Below, piece by piece: positions 7,475 through 15,810 of a DNA stretch of 18,039 bases. A model generated the notes under the pieces. That model was not told the origin of the DNA and made no database searches. It saw only the letters and a list, made by a program, of their open reading frames with translations. This stretch comes from a bacterium (GTDB lineage Bacteria; JACRDZ01; JAJRWM01). The stretch is from positions 1 to 18,039 of the forward strand of contig JAJRWM010000204.1 in NCBI GenBank assembly GCA_024276815.1, given 5' to 3'. The position numbers were made by a program, and so were the translations under genes. Each line of letters opens with the position of its first letter. The stretch's first letter is position 1.

Positions 7475-8173
7475 ATGGAGACCATCAGCAGGGTTGCCGG
7501 AGTGACAAAAGATTATCTAGTTGGTAAAACCCTTGTTCCGGCCCTGCGCGGCATTGACCTTACCGTGACCAAAGGCTAATTCCTGGCTATTGCCGGCCCC
7601 TCTGGTTCCGGGAAAACCACCTTTTTGAATCTACTCGGTTGTCTGGACCGACCGACAGCCGGAAAAATCGAAGTAGGCGGTATCGAGACCACCAGACTTA
7701 AAGATAACGAATTGGCTGATTTTCGAAACCTTAATCTGGGCTTTATTTTTCAAACCTTTAACCTGATTCCGGTTCTGACCGCTTTCGAAAATGTCGAATT
7801 CCCCCTGCTTCTCCAAAAAGTAAACTCCTCAGCGCGAAAAAACAAAGTAGAGGAAATATTAGCTCAAGTGGGTTTGCTTGAGCTGAAAAACCGGCGGCCG
7901 GCTGAATTATCAGGCGGACAGCAGCAACGGGTAGCGATTGCCAGAGCGTTGATCAAAAAGCCAATCATCGTTTTAGCTGACGAGCCGACAGCCAACCTGG
8001 ATTCCAATACCAGCGAGGAAATTTTACAACTGATGCGGCGGATGAATCAGGAATTAATGACGACCTTCATTTTTTCGACCCATGATCCCCTGGTAATGAA
8101 ATACGCGCACCGCCTGGTGGAAATTCTTGATGGACTAATTCAGAACGATCAGGTAAAAGAAGCCGCTGTTTAA
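7475..8173 (+). pseudogene. LolD/MacB-type ABC transporter ATPase with in-frame TAA
   Basis: This is the ATPase of a LolCDE-like transporter that drives the two FtsX-type permeases downstream. From ATG 7475 the frame gives METISRVAGVTKDYLVG, then KG followed by TAA at 7577-7579 (codon 35), then FLAIAGPSGSGKTT. The family consensus at that point is KGEF, so a glutamate codon (GAA) has probably become TAA. Beyond it everything is intact: Walker A GPSGSGKT (residues 41-48), Q-loop FIFQTFNLIP, signature LSGGQ (145-149), Walker B IIVLADEP (164-171), D-loop ANLD and H-loop FSTHD. Total length is 232 codons, normal for LolD. Restart at TTG 7625 would lose Walker A. It begins 56 bases after pth and probably starts its own unit. 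LolD, MacB and lipid-exporting relatives cannot be separated by sequence alone. Confidence 0.9.
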
Positions 8174-8301
8174 ACCGTCGGCGTAAGGTAGCGGGTCTCT
8201 CCTTTTTGGGAAGACGGTTCTTCCTGGAAGGTATTTCTGAGACAAGGTGGAATAATTCCGCCCGTGTTGGCAAAACGCTCAGAGAAGATTGGTAATAAAT
8301 C

Positions 8302-9546
8302 ATGCTTTTTAAATTAGCCCTGCTTAACCTGAGCCGTAATCGCAAGCGCACCCTGGTGACTCTTTTAGGGATTACCCTGTCTCTGGGGATACTTGTTTTC
8401 GTCGAAGGATTCTTTCAAGGAATCTCCGTTCAGTCGGAGAAAAATCTCATCGATTACCAGACCGCGCACCTGATGATCGCCCAGCCGGGATTTGATGATG
8501 AGAAGGACTCAAAGCCGCTGGACTATTTGTGGTCTGACTTCGGCAGGACAAGAAAAACAATCGGGGACTTACCGCAAGTTGAAGGCGTTACTCCCCGTCT
8601 CCGGTTCCCGGCCCGTCTAAACGATGGCGAGGACGAGTTGCCCTGTATGGGAATCGGCATTGATCTCGCGGGTACGGACGAGAAGGTTTTCCGCCTGAAA
8701 AAAGCTATAATTGAAGGGCGTTATCTGAACCGGGGCGAGGCAGGAATTTTAATTGGTAATAGCCTGGCCGAGCTTTTTGCAATTAGTCCCGGCGAGTCGA
8801 TCACGGTCGTGGTGCGTACCAGGTACGAGGCTCTGGAAGCCATGGATCTTGAAATCGCGGGAATTGTCAGAACCGGCAATCCCTGGATTGACCAGAACGT
8901 GTTTTATCTGCCCTTGTCGTTGGCCCGGTCAATTACCGAAGCTCCCAATGAAATCACGGAATTGATGGTCAGGCTAAAACCGGCCGCCGAGGCTCAATTA
9001 CCCGTTGTTTAACAAAAAATCAAAACACTTCTTTCCGCCCAAGGGATAAAGGCCGATGTTTTGGGCTGGCGTTATCTGGCGGCTGACTTTTTAAAAGCTT
9101 TCGCTATTGATAAAATCGGCACAGCGATCATGCTGAGCTTGATTGTAATCATTACCGCCGTGGGCATTACCAATACCATGGTTATGGTAACCTTTGAGAG
9201 GACCAGGGAGATTGGCACTTTGATGGCTCTTGGTATGCGGCGTTTCCGGGTTTTGCGGGTCTTTCTCTGGGAAGGCGCGTTGCTGGGAGCCGCCGGAAGT
9301 CTGGCCGGCTGTGTTTGGGGTGGTCTTTTGACCTGGTACTACGAGATCCACGGGATCAGCATGAAGGCGCTTTACGGCAACATGAAGACGCCTTACCCAA
9401 TCAATGATTATATGTACAGCAAACTGTCGTTGCGCTCAATAGGCTACATCCTGATGTTCGGCGTTATTATTTCCATACTGGCGTCCGGCTTGCCGGCGTT
9501 ACGGGCGTCGCGTCAGAATCCGGCTGAAGCGTTGAGGCGCCGCTAA
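8302..9546 (+). pseudogene. FtsX/LolC-E-type permease 1 with in-frame TAA
   Basis: This is the first of two paralogous inner-membrane subunits. The N-terminal membrane segment (TLVTLLGITLSLGILVF) is followed by a MacB-like periplasmic domain of over 200 residues, then three C-terminal membrane segments typical of FtsX-family permeases. The conserved coupling motif FERTREIGTLMALGMR matches permease 2 closely. TAA at 9010-9012 interrupts the frame after LKPAAEAQLPVV; the next codons continue in frame with QKIKTLLSAQGIKADVLGW to the stop at 9544-9546. The total length of 414 residues is normal. The stop falls before the C-terminal membrane segments, so the truncated product would not form the transporter. 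ATG 8302 is chosen because the signal-anchor follows at once. The final TAA overlaps the ATG of permease 2 (TAATG). Confidence 0.9.
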
Positions 9547-10760
9547 TGCTATTGCTGGGCAAACTGGGCTTTCAGAATATGTTCCGCCATTCAAGGCGGA
9601 CATTTTTAACCGCTCTGGCGATCCTGATAGCTGTCGGCGCCATAACCTACATGTTATGCCATATCGTGGGTATTCTTGATACCGTTCTCAATGATTATAT
9701 CCGCCTGCAATCAGGACATATCAGGATAATCAATCCGGCATACCGGGTCAAGGAGAGACTGTTGCCGCTCAAACTTAATGTTCCGGATGTCACTCAGCGG
9801 CTTAAGGAAATACGGCAAATTCCGGGCATCAGGCTGGCGGTTCCCCGGATTCGCTTCGGCGGGCTGTTAAGTTACGGGGATAACAATCAGGGGGGCGTGG
9901 GTATCGGAATATTGCCCGGACCAGAGCGGGGGCTGCTTGATATTGATAAAGACATCAAAGCGGGCGGCAAACTGACGCCGGGGGGCATGGTGATTGGCGC
10001 GAAGCTGGCGGACAAGCTGGGAGTAAAGCGGGGGGACGAGGTGACCGTTCTGTCGCAAACGAAATATCACTCTATCGCGGCCGGCAACTTCAAGATTACC
10101 GGGATCCTCTCCACCGGATTTGACTATATCGATCGATCGACCTATTATATTAACTTGAGGGAAGCGCAGGAAATGCTGGATATGCCCGACCAGGCGACAG
10201 AACTGGTAATTAAATTAGCCGCCCGGGAAGACACGGAGCGGTTGGTCCGCAAGCTGGAGCCAATTATTAAACCGCATAATTTGATAACCCTGACCTGGAT
10301 GGATCAGGGCGGCATCGCCCAGACTTTAAAAACAGTCTACGTCTCGATGGCGTTAATCATGGGGATTGTCCTGGTTCTGGCCGGCCTGACGATTGCCAAC
10401 ACCATGATGATGTCGGTCATGGAGAGAACCAGGGAAATAGGCACTTTGCTGGCCTTGGGAATGCGCCCCTTTCAGGTTGTGGTTTTATTCTTGTGGGAAG
10501 GTTTTTTTATTGGTTTGCTTGGTTCTTTTTTGGGCGCCGGTTTGGGCAGCCTTATTACGCTTTACATCCAGAAAATCGGAATCCACATCGGCAGCGCGGC
10601 CGGCGGTATGTCAATCCCCATAGGCCAGGTATTATATCCCCGGTTTTTCTGGGGGGCGCCGCTTTACTCCATGTTGTTCGGGCTGGTGATAACTGTTTTG
10701 GCCAGTTTGCTGCCGGCTTACAAGGCTTCTAAAATGCTGCCCCGGGAGGCAATGCTGTGA
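9546..10760 (+). CDS. FtsX/LolC-E-type permease 2
   Basis: This is an intact 404-residue permease with one N-terminal membrane segment (TFLTALAILIAVGAITYML), a MacB-like periplasmic domain (residues about 45-270), and three C-terminal segments around MALIMGIVLVLAGLTIANTM, VVLFLWEGFFIGLLGSFLG and LYSMLFGLVITVLASLLPAY. The cytoplasmic coupling motif MERTREIGTLLALGMRPFQV is nearly the same as in permease 1, so the two arose by duplication and probably form a LolC/LolE-like heterodimer on the ATPase. The start ATG overlaps the stop of permease 1 by one base, and its own TGA overlaps the GTG of the next gene. In lipoprotein systems such a complex lifts lipoproteins from the inner membrane to a carrier; the LolA-like gene next to it supports that role. 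Confidence 0.92.
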   Translation: MLLLGKLGFQNMFRHSRRTFLTALAILIAVGAITYMLCHIVGILDTVLNDYIRLQSGHIRIINPAYRVKERLLPLKLNVPDVTQRLKEIRQIPGIRLAVPRIRFGGLLSYGDNNQGGVGIGILPGPERGLLDIDKDIKAGGKLTPGGMVIGAKLADKLGVKRGDEVTVLSQTKYHSIAAGNFKITGILSTGFDYIDRSTYYINLREAQEMLDMPDQATELVIKLAAREDTERLVRKLEPIIKPHNLITLTWMDQGGIAQTLKTVYVSMALIMGIVLVLAGLTIANTMMMSVMERTREIGTLLALGMRPFQVVVLFLWEGFFIGLLGSFLGAGLGSLITLYIQKIGIHIGSAAGGMSIPIGQVLYPRFFWGAPLYSMLFGLVITVLASLLPAYKASKMLPREAML

Positions 10761-11509
10761 CCGGTAAAAATTTCGTGATTCTGTTGCTGCTGTTTTTATT
10801 GACCGGCGTGGCTTATTCCCTCGCTGATCCGGTTGAGATAATCAGAGAACTGGACCGGCAACGTTTTCTCACCAGCAGCTCTTTTAAAATGAAAATGATT
10901 ATTACTTATGGCCCCGGCGACACCAGGGAAAAAACGCTTGAGGGATATGAGCAAGGAGAAGACATGTTCTTTCTCCATTTTCTTTCGCCGGCCAGGGACC
11001 AAGGAACCCGTTATTTAAAAAGGGGAAAGTCCATGTGGCTCTACCTGCCCAAAGTGGACAAGGTTATCCACATTAAAGGGCATATGTTGCGTCAGGGTAT
11101 GATGGGCAGCGATTTTTCCTATGAGGATACCGCGGAAAACAGTCATCTGCTGGATAAATACACGCCTGTTCTTCTGGGCGAGGAAAAGCTGGAGGGCGAA
11201 GAAGTCTATGTTTTGGAATTGACGGCCAAAAACCCCGGCGTGACCTACTACCGCCGGAAGGTTTGGGTCAGCAAAACATCGTTTATGCCCCTCAAAAGTG
11301 AGCTTTACGCCAAGAGCGGCAAGCTGCTGAAGATCGGTACGGCTGAGGATATCCGGAAAATCGGGGCTGACCGTTATTATCCTTACCGGCTGACTATGAA
11401 GAACGTCTTGAAAAAAGATACGCTGACCGTGATAGAAATAAGCGATCTCAAGATTGACCGGGAAATTGATCCGCAAATATTTGAACTGCGGCACTTGAAG
11501 AGAAGATAG
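10757..11509 (+). CDS. LolA-like periplasmic carrier (outer-membrane lipoprotein-sorting type)
   Basis: The protein begins with a cleavable signal peptide (KNFVILLLLFLLTGVAYSLA, cleavage likely after SLA), followed by about 225 residues of beta-rich sequence. Motifs of the LolA-like outer-membrane lipoprotein-sorting family are visible: SSFKMKMIITYG, FLHFLSPARDQGTRYLK, MWLYLPKVDKVIHIKGH, GSDFSYEDTAE, and a late VWVSKTSFMPLKSELYAKSG. These proteins resemble LolA in fold and are often encoded with MacB-like transporters, as here. No lipobox is seen, so it is probably periplasmic. The GTG start overlaps the upstream TGA by four bases (GTGA). I infer that it receives the substrate that the two permeases and the ATPase extract; the substrate itself (lipoprotein or lipid) is unknown. 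Confidence 0.88.
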   Translation: MTGKNFVILLLLFLLTGVAYSLADPVEIIRELDRQRFLTSSSFKMKMIITYGPGDTREKTLEGYEQGEDMFFLHFLSPARDQGTRYLKRGKSMWLYLPKVDKVIHIKGHMLRQGMMGSDFSYEDTAENSHLLDKYTPVLLGEEKLEGEEVYVLELTAKNPGVTYYRRKVWVSKTSFMPLKSELYAKSGKLLKIGTAEDIRKIGADRYYPYRLTMKNVLKKDTLTVIEISDLKIDREIDPQIFELRHLKRR

Positions 11510-11516
11510 GGTTTCA

Positions 11517-12113
11517 ATGGTTTTTAAGGCGGTTGTCTTTGATCTGGGCAATGTGATTTGTCCTTTTTCGCATCACGCTATTTGTAACCAACTGGCGGAA
11601 TTCTCCCCTTTGAACGCTACTGGTATATATCAACAGGTTTTTACCAGCGGCCTGGAAGCGAAGTTTGACGAGGGCCGGCTGACTCCTCAGCATTTTTATC
11701 GGGATGTTTGCCGGGCAATTAACGCCAGGATCAGTTTGTCGGAGTTTCAGCAAGCCTGGGTGAATATCTTTTCTCTTGACCGGGAGGTAGTCGAGATCTA
11801 TCATCGCCTGAAAAAAGTTAAGCGTTGCTTATTGTCCAATACCAACGAGTGGCATTTTGAGCATTTGCTCCATAGTTTCCCGGTTTTGCGGCATTTTGAC
11901 GGCTACGCTCTTTCCTACCGGTTGGGGGTTAAAAAACCGGACAGTGCTATATATCAGCATATATTGGAAATATCAGGCTTGAACGCTGAGGAGTGCGTTT
12001 ATATTGACGATATCGCCGAATACGTGCGAAAAGCTGAGGAACTGGGCTTTAAGGGAATTCATTTCCGGGGCGCGGCGGCTCTGCGTCAGGAATTAAGCAA
12101 GCTTACAGCTTGA
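11517..12113 (+). CDS. HAD-superfamily phosphatase, YihX-like
   Basis: This is a 198-residue haloacid-dehalogenase-fold hydrolase of the YihX type (subfamily IA). Motif I is VVFDLGNVI, with the nucleophile Asp and DLGN in place of DxD as in YihX. Motif II is LLSNTNEWHF, motif III the lysine in GVKKPDSAIYQHIL, and motif IV VYIDDIAEYV. The cap is the small helical type expected between motifs I and II. Known YihX proteins hydrolyse sugar phosphates such as glucose 1-phosphate, but the substrate cannot be read from this sequence. It begins seven bases after the LolA-like gene, on the same strand, and may be read through from that operon. Confidence 0.88.
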   Translation: MVFKAVVFDLGNVICPFSHHAICNQLAEFSPLNATGIYQQVFTSGLEAKFDEGRLTPQHFYRDVCRAINARISLSEFQQAWVNIFSLDREVVEIYHRLKKVKRCLLSNTNEWHFEHLLHSFPVLRHFDGYALSYRLGVKKPDSAIYQHILEISGLNAEECVYIDDIAEYVRKAEELGFKGIHFRGAAALRQELSKLTA

Positions 12114-12170
12114 AGATTTTTGTCTTCGGCGCTTTTAATTTGCTTTAGTCGTAATCCTGAAAGGAGCAGC

Positions 12171-12668
12171 ATGAGACATTCATTTAAAACCGGGCTTAGT
12201 TTCGGTTTGACATCAAGCGTGATCACGACCCTGGGCTTAATGGTCGGGCTATCTTCCGGTACGCATGATAAATCCACGGTAATCAGCGGGATTATCATGA
12301 TCGCTATCGCCGACGCTTTTTCAGACGCTCTGGGTATACACATCGCGGAAGAATCGGAAAACAAGCATACCCATCTGGAAATCTGGGAAGCCACCCTGGC
12401 TACTTTCTTTTGCAAGTTTACCTTTTCGCTGACCTTCCTGGTTCCGATCTTGTTTTTGCGGCTTGATCTCGCGGTCGCGGTCAGCGTCTTCTGGGGCTTA
12501 TTATTATTGGCCCTTTTTAATTACTATCTTGCCCGGGAGCAAGAGACAGCTCCCTGGAGATTGATCGCGGAGCATTTATTTATCGCTTTAATTGTTATCA
12601 CGCTCACTCATTTACTGGGCATCTGGGTCTCTAAATTTTGCGCCCGGGAGTTTATTACAAAAATATAA
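12171..12668 (+). CDS. Small VIT/CCC1-like integral membrane protein
   Basis: The 165-residue protein has about five hydrophobic segments. The front part reads SFGLTSSVITTLGLMVGLSSGT, then GIIMIAIADAFSDALGIHIAEESE, which recalls the first half of VIT/CCC1 iron and manganese transporters, where a similar GLxxxxITT motif and an acidic membrane segment line the pathway. The conserved aspartates (IADAFSDALG) and the glutamates that follow could bind metal. It is shorter than full VIT proteins and lacks the second half. ATG 12171 is preceded by AAGGAG; an earlier in-frame codon at 12120 would add 17 polar residues and is less likely. It converges with the minus-strand kinase gene, leaving only 35 bases between the stops. 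Transport is inferred, not shown. Confidence 0.65.
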   Translation: MRHSFKTGLSFGLTSSVITTLGLMVGLSSGTHDKSTVISGIIMIAIADAFSDALGIHIAEESENKHTHLEIWEATLATFFCKFTFSLTFLVPILFLRLDLAVAVSVFWGLLLLALFNYYLAREQETAPWRLIAEHLFIALIVITLTHLLGIWVSKFCAREFITKI

Positions 12669-12703
12669 CCAAGAGAGGCAATGTGTGATGACAGTGAAAA
12701 CCC

Positions 12704-13834
12704 TCAGCAAGCCAAGCCTTTACCAGGTTTTTGACTGATCGGGATCTTAATCGTAAACTTGGTTTGCCCGGGCCGGCTTTCGACAGAAATTGTTCCCTGA
12801 TACCCCTGGCTTATTTGTAACGCGCTGTAAAGACCCAGCCCTGTGCCAAGTTGCCCGGCGCGATAACCGCGCTTGGTGGTTTTGGTGGTAAAGGAAGGTT
12901 GAAAAATCCGGGGCAAATCCTGGGGGCTAATCCCGGTTCCGGTATCCTCAATTTCAATCAGAACTGAATTATCAGTGCCCCTGGTGGTAACGCTCAGGGC
13001 TTTTACCGGGCTGGCCCGCATCGCCTCAATCGCGTTATTGACCACATTCAGGAAAACCTGGCTGAAATCAATGTAGACGCCGGTAACCGGCGGAAGCTCG
13101 GGAGCCAGGTTCAGGCGAACCTCAATATCGGTTTTCATCATCAGGTTGCCCATTAAAAGTTCCAGTTCATTATTAATCATGTCATTTAAATTGATGGCGC
13201 TGATATCTTCCGAGTAACCTTTTCTTACTTTGGTCAGCAGCGAATTGATGCTGGAGCGAATGGCGCCGGTGGAGGTGATGATTTTTCGCAGATTTTCCTT
13301 GATCTTGCCAAGATCATTTTCCGCCAGGCATAATTCCGAAAAACCCAGTATTGATTGAACCGGACTCATAAGATTGTGAGCTAATCCGCTCCACAGCTTG
13401 CCCAGGTCGCTCAGGTTTTCCTTTTGTAATTCACGCCGGATGTTTATTTTAACCTGCCGCCGTTTTTTTAAAGCTCTCTCCGCCGCACGATGCAGATCAA
13501 TAAAATCGAAAGGCTTGGTGATATAGGTAAACGCACCCTTCTCCATAGCCTTTACGGCCCCGGCGACATTGGGATAACCGGTGAGGATGATTACCTGGCT
13601 GAAAGGGGAGAGATTCTGTTTGATTTCTGTTAACAGGGAAATGCCATCTTTCGCGCCGGGCATACTGACATCGGTAATAATCAGGTCCAGGTTCGGCAAC
13701 TCCCTGATGATATTGATCGCTTCCTGGGCGTCAGCGGCGACCAGGGCCTGATAGCCCTTACTTTTGAAATAGGTTTGGATTGTTTCCCTGATCCGCTTTT
13801 CGTCATCAACGATCAACAAATTCTTGGAAGTCAT
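12704..13834 (-). CDS. Receiver-histidine kinase protein, short form
   Basis: The 376-residue cytoplasmic signalling protein has a receiver domain first and a kinase second. The receiver (residues 1-120) has Asp10/Asp11, the phospho-acceptor Asp55 (LIITDVSMP), Thr85 (ILTGY) and Lys107 (ITKPFD). A short coiled-coil (ERALKKRRQVKINIRRE) leads to the H-box GLAHNLMSPVQSILGF with His153. The ATPase domain is complete: N-box FLNVVNNAIEAM, G1 DTGTGI and G2 GTGLGL. There is no membrane segment or sensor, so its input is probably phosphotransfer to the receiver. It follows the longer receiver-kinase gene by 65 bases on the same strand, so both are likely cotranscribed, with the two forming one pathway. 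No output-domain regulator is in the window. Confidence 0.92.
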   Translation of the reverse strand: MTSKNLLIVDDEKRIRETIQTYFKSKGYQALVAADAQEAINIIRELPNLDLIITDVSMPGAKDGISLLTEIKQNLSPFSQVIILTGYPNVAGAVKAMEKGAFTYITKPFDFIDLHRAAERALKKRRQVKINIRRELQKENLSDLGKLWSGLAHNLMSPVQSILGFSELCLAENDLGKIKENLRKIITSTGAIRSSINSLLTKVRKGYSEDISAINLNDMINNELELLMGNLMMKTDIEVRLNLAPELPPVTGVYIDFSQVFLNVVNNAIEAMRASPVKALSVTTRGTDNSVLIEIEDTGTGISPQDLPRIFQPSFTTKTTKRGYRAGQLGTGLGLYSALQISQGYQGTISVESRPGQTKFTIKIPISQKPGKGLAC

Positions 13835-13899
13835 AAAATCTAACCTTAACTAGAACAAGGGTATGAAGGCTTTCGGTAAGAAGAAGATATTCTCACCTG

Positions 13900-15525
13900 T
13901 TAATCATCGCGTTTCCGGGAAAGTTTCGAGTCCAGCAACGGCAAGCGCACCAAAATAGTGGACCCTTTACCCGCCTTGCTGGTAAAAGTTATTTCACCCT
14001 GGTGAAAATTAACGGACTCTTTAATTAACACCAGTCCCATCCCCCCCAATTCCAGGGGGATATTGGTGCTGAACAAGGGTTCATCGAGCCATTTATTATT
14101 ATTGATATTCAAATTGTCGCCACTGTTGGTGATTGAGATCTCCGCCCAGTTTTTATGTTTCCTGGTTTTAATCTCAATGGTGCCGGGCTTACCCTGGAGC
14201 GCGTCATAAGCCTTAATCAGCAGTTCTTCGATCATGCGAACAATAAGTTCGCGGTTAACTTTGACAAATTCCAGCAAAGGAGCGTATTTTTCAATAATTT
14301 TTACCCGTTTGGGATTAACTTTTTTCAAACCGATAAAATTCTGAACGCCAATCTCGATCAAACGGTTAAACTCGTTGCGCCTGATGCTGGACTTGTTGAT
14401 GTTGGCCATGAAGCGAAAACTGTCAATCAGATGGATGAGACGCTGAATGCCGTTTTCCATAGACGGGAGCGAGTCCGCCAACTGAGCCGTTAGAGATTCC
14501 AGGTTTTGGGGATCAGCGGAAAAATTATGCAAAGACATTTTCATGAGATCAGTATCGCCTTTTAAACCGCAAATGATATTGTTAATGTTGTGCATTAGCC
14601 AGCGGGCCAGCCCGGAGATCAAATTGCTTTTTTCCGCCTCAATCAACTTTTTCTGGGTTTCTTTCAACTCAGACAGGGCGTTGGTCAACTGGATTTGAAC
14701 CAGCATTTGCTCCAGCATGATTCCGCCCTGGAAAATCATATAGTCAATGAACTGGAGGTTGTCATCATCCATTTTTTGCAAACGCAGACAGGTCAGGCCG
14801 ATCTTTTGTTCCTTGACCCCGATCGGGTGGTAATAAATCCACCCCCTGGCTGTTTTGTGCAATAGCGGGCCATCAGACAAGGACTTGAAAGCCAGGTCCT
14901 TGTTGTCTTTAGTCAGGCGGTTGCTCACGCGGGTAGAACGCATCAACTCCAGGCGTTTGCCGGAAAGTAAATAAATATCCACATCTTCAACGCAATGTTG
15001 TTCCTGCAGGCTCTGAAACAAGTGGTCCATAACTTTATCCAGCCCGGGCTTTTCGTTCAACAACTGAACCAGGGAGGTTTCATTTAACACTTTGCTAACC
15101 CAAAGACTGAGCTTTTTGTTTTCCCTGTCCAGTCGCTTTTTCTCTTTTTGCGCTTTTAGCGCCTGGGCCAGGCCAACATACAACGATTCGTTCCAGGGCT
15201 TGGTGAAATAGTAGGCGCCGCCGTTTTTACCATCCGGCAGAGAAGCCTTGTACGCTTTACCGTCAAAGTCCTGCCCCGTCAAATAGAAAACAACCGCCTC
15301 CGGGTCCATTTCTTTCAATTTGCGGACAAAAGTGGTGCCGTCCATGTGAGGCATATATTGATCGACAAGGTAGGCGTCGAAAGTTCTTTCCTGAACCAAA
15401 CGCAAAGCATCTCTGGCACTTTCCGCCGTAAAAACCCGATAGGCCGGATTCAATTCCAGTTCTCTCTTTAAAACAGAAAGAACTATTTTTTCATCATCGA
15501 GACAAAGGATGCTGAATTTATCCAT
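13900..15525 (-). CDS. Receiver-histidine kinase protein with central GAF-like region
   Basis: The 541-residue soluble protein starts with a receiver (Asp10/11, Asp55 in YLVDQYMPHMDG, Thr83 in YLTGQ, Lys109 in FTKPW). Residues 125-150 form a charged coiled-coil. About 150-280 form an alpha/beta region resembling a GAF domain (VDIYLLSGKRLELMRST, IYYHPIGVKEQKIGLTCLRL). A second coiled-coil leads to the H-box LARWLMHNINNIICGLKGD with His312. The ATPase part is degenerate: the N-box reads EELLIKAYDAL, with Lys438 where an Asn that holds Mg-ATP is expected, and G1 is TNSGDN rather than DxGxG. G2 GGMGLVL remains. It may bind ATP poorly or act mainly as a phosphotransfer or scaffold protein for the following kinase. 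GGAGG precedes the ATG at a rather long distance (13 bases). Confidence 0.9.
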   Translation of the reverse strand: MDKFSILCLDDEKIVLSVLKRELELNPAYRVFTAESARDALRLVQERTFDAYLVDQYMPHMDGTTFVRKLKEMDPEAVVFYLTGQDFDGKAYKASLPDGKNGGAYYFTKPWNESLYVGLAQALKAQKEKKRLDRENKKLSLWVSKVLNETSLVQLLNEKPGLDKVMDHLFQSLQEQHCVEDVDIYLLSGKRLELMRSTRVSNRLTKDNKDLAFKSLSDGPLLHKTARGWIYYHPIGVKEQKIGLTCLRLQKMDDDNLQFIDYMIFQGGIMLEQMLVQIQLTNALSELKETQKKLIEAEKSNLISGLARWLMHNINNIICGLKGDTDLMKMSLHNFSADPQNLESLTAQLADSLPSMENGIQRLIHLIDSFRFMANINKSSIRRNEFNRLIEIGVQNFIGLKKVNPKRVKIIEKYAPLLEFVKVNRELIVRMIEELLIKAYDALQGKPGTIEIKTRKHKNWAEISITNSGDNLNINNNKWLDEPLFSTNIPLELGGMGLVLIKESVNFHQGEITFTSKAGKGSTILVRLPLLDSKLSRKRDD

Positions 15526-15725
15526 AACCTATAAAGAACCTCCGGAATTTACCGCACGCTTCTGTTATGCCGTAAGTCGCGATGCCGAAGTTGTGGTCAA
15601 GACCCGAAACTGCACGACAGGCGTTTTTTTAAAGAAAATTCCACTTCGGCCGACGTTTCCGCATGAAAAAGCAGAACTTGTTGTCATCTGTTAATGTTAA
15701 GTAAGGCAACTCATAATACACCTGC

Positions 15726-15731
15726 ATTTTA
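15726..15731 (-). promoter_or_regulatory. Possible extended -10 promoter for the two kinase genes
   Basis: On the minus strand TATGCTAAAATG contains TGCTAAAAT, an extended -10 form, about 200 bases upstream of the first kinase start. No good -35 is seen. The 285-base gap between the ABC-F stop and the kinase start also holds a loose inverted repeat, GCCGAAG (15584-15590) with CTTCGGC (15644-15650). This is weak evidence. Confidence 0.25.
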
Positions 15732-15810
15732 GCATATTCAGCGGCCTGTTTTCAGCCTTTAACCGACTGGATTGGGAAAAAACATCCGCAACCGCCGAGC
15801 CGGAAGGGCT

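Noticed and set aside
8174-8301. Inverted repeat AACCGTC / GACGGTT between the ATPase and permease 1
   Set aside because: Arms of seven bases with a 33-base loop are easily found by chance and no T-run follows; I see no function in this 128-base gap.
4442-9012. Stop-codon reassignment (TAA/TAG read as glutamate)
   Set aside because: TAA and TAG also end intact genes at the right length here (prs and ispE with TAA, spoVG and the LolA-like gene with TAG), so both act as normal stops.
15509-15694. Plus-strand frame upstream of the kinase genes
   Set aside because: It begins inside the start of the minus-strand kinase, has no ribosome-binding site and no protein-like pattern.
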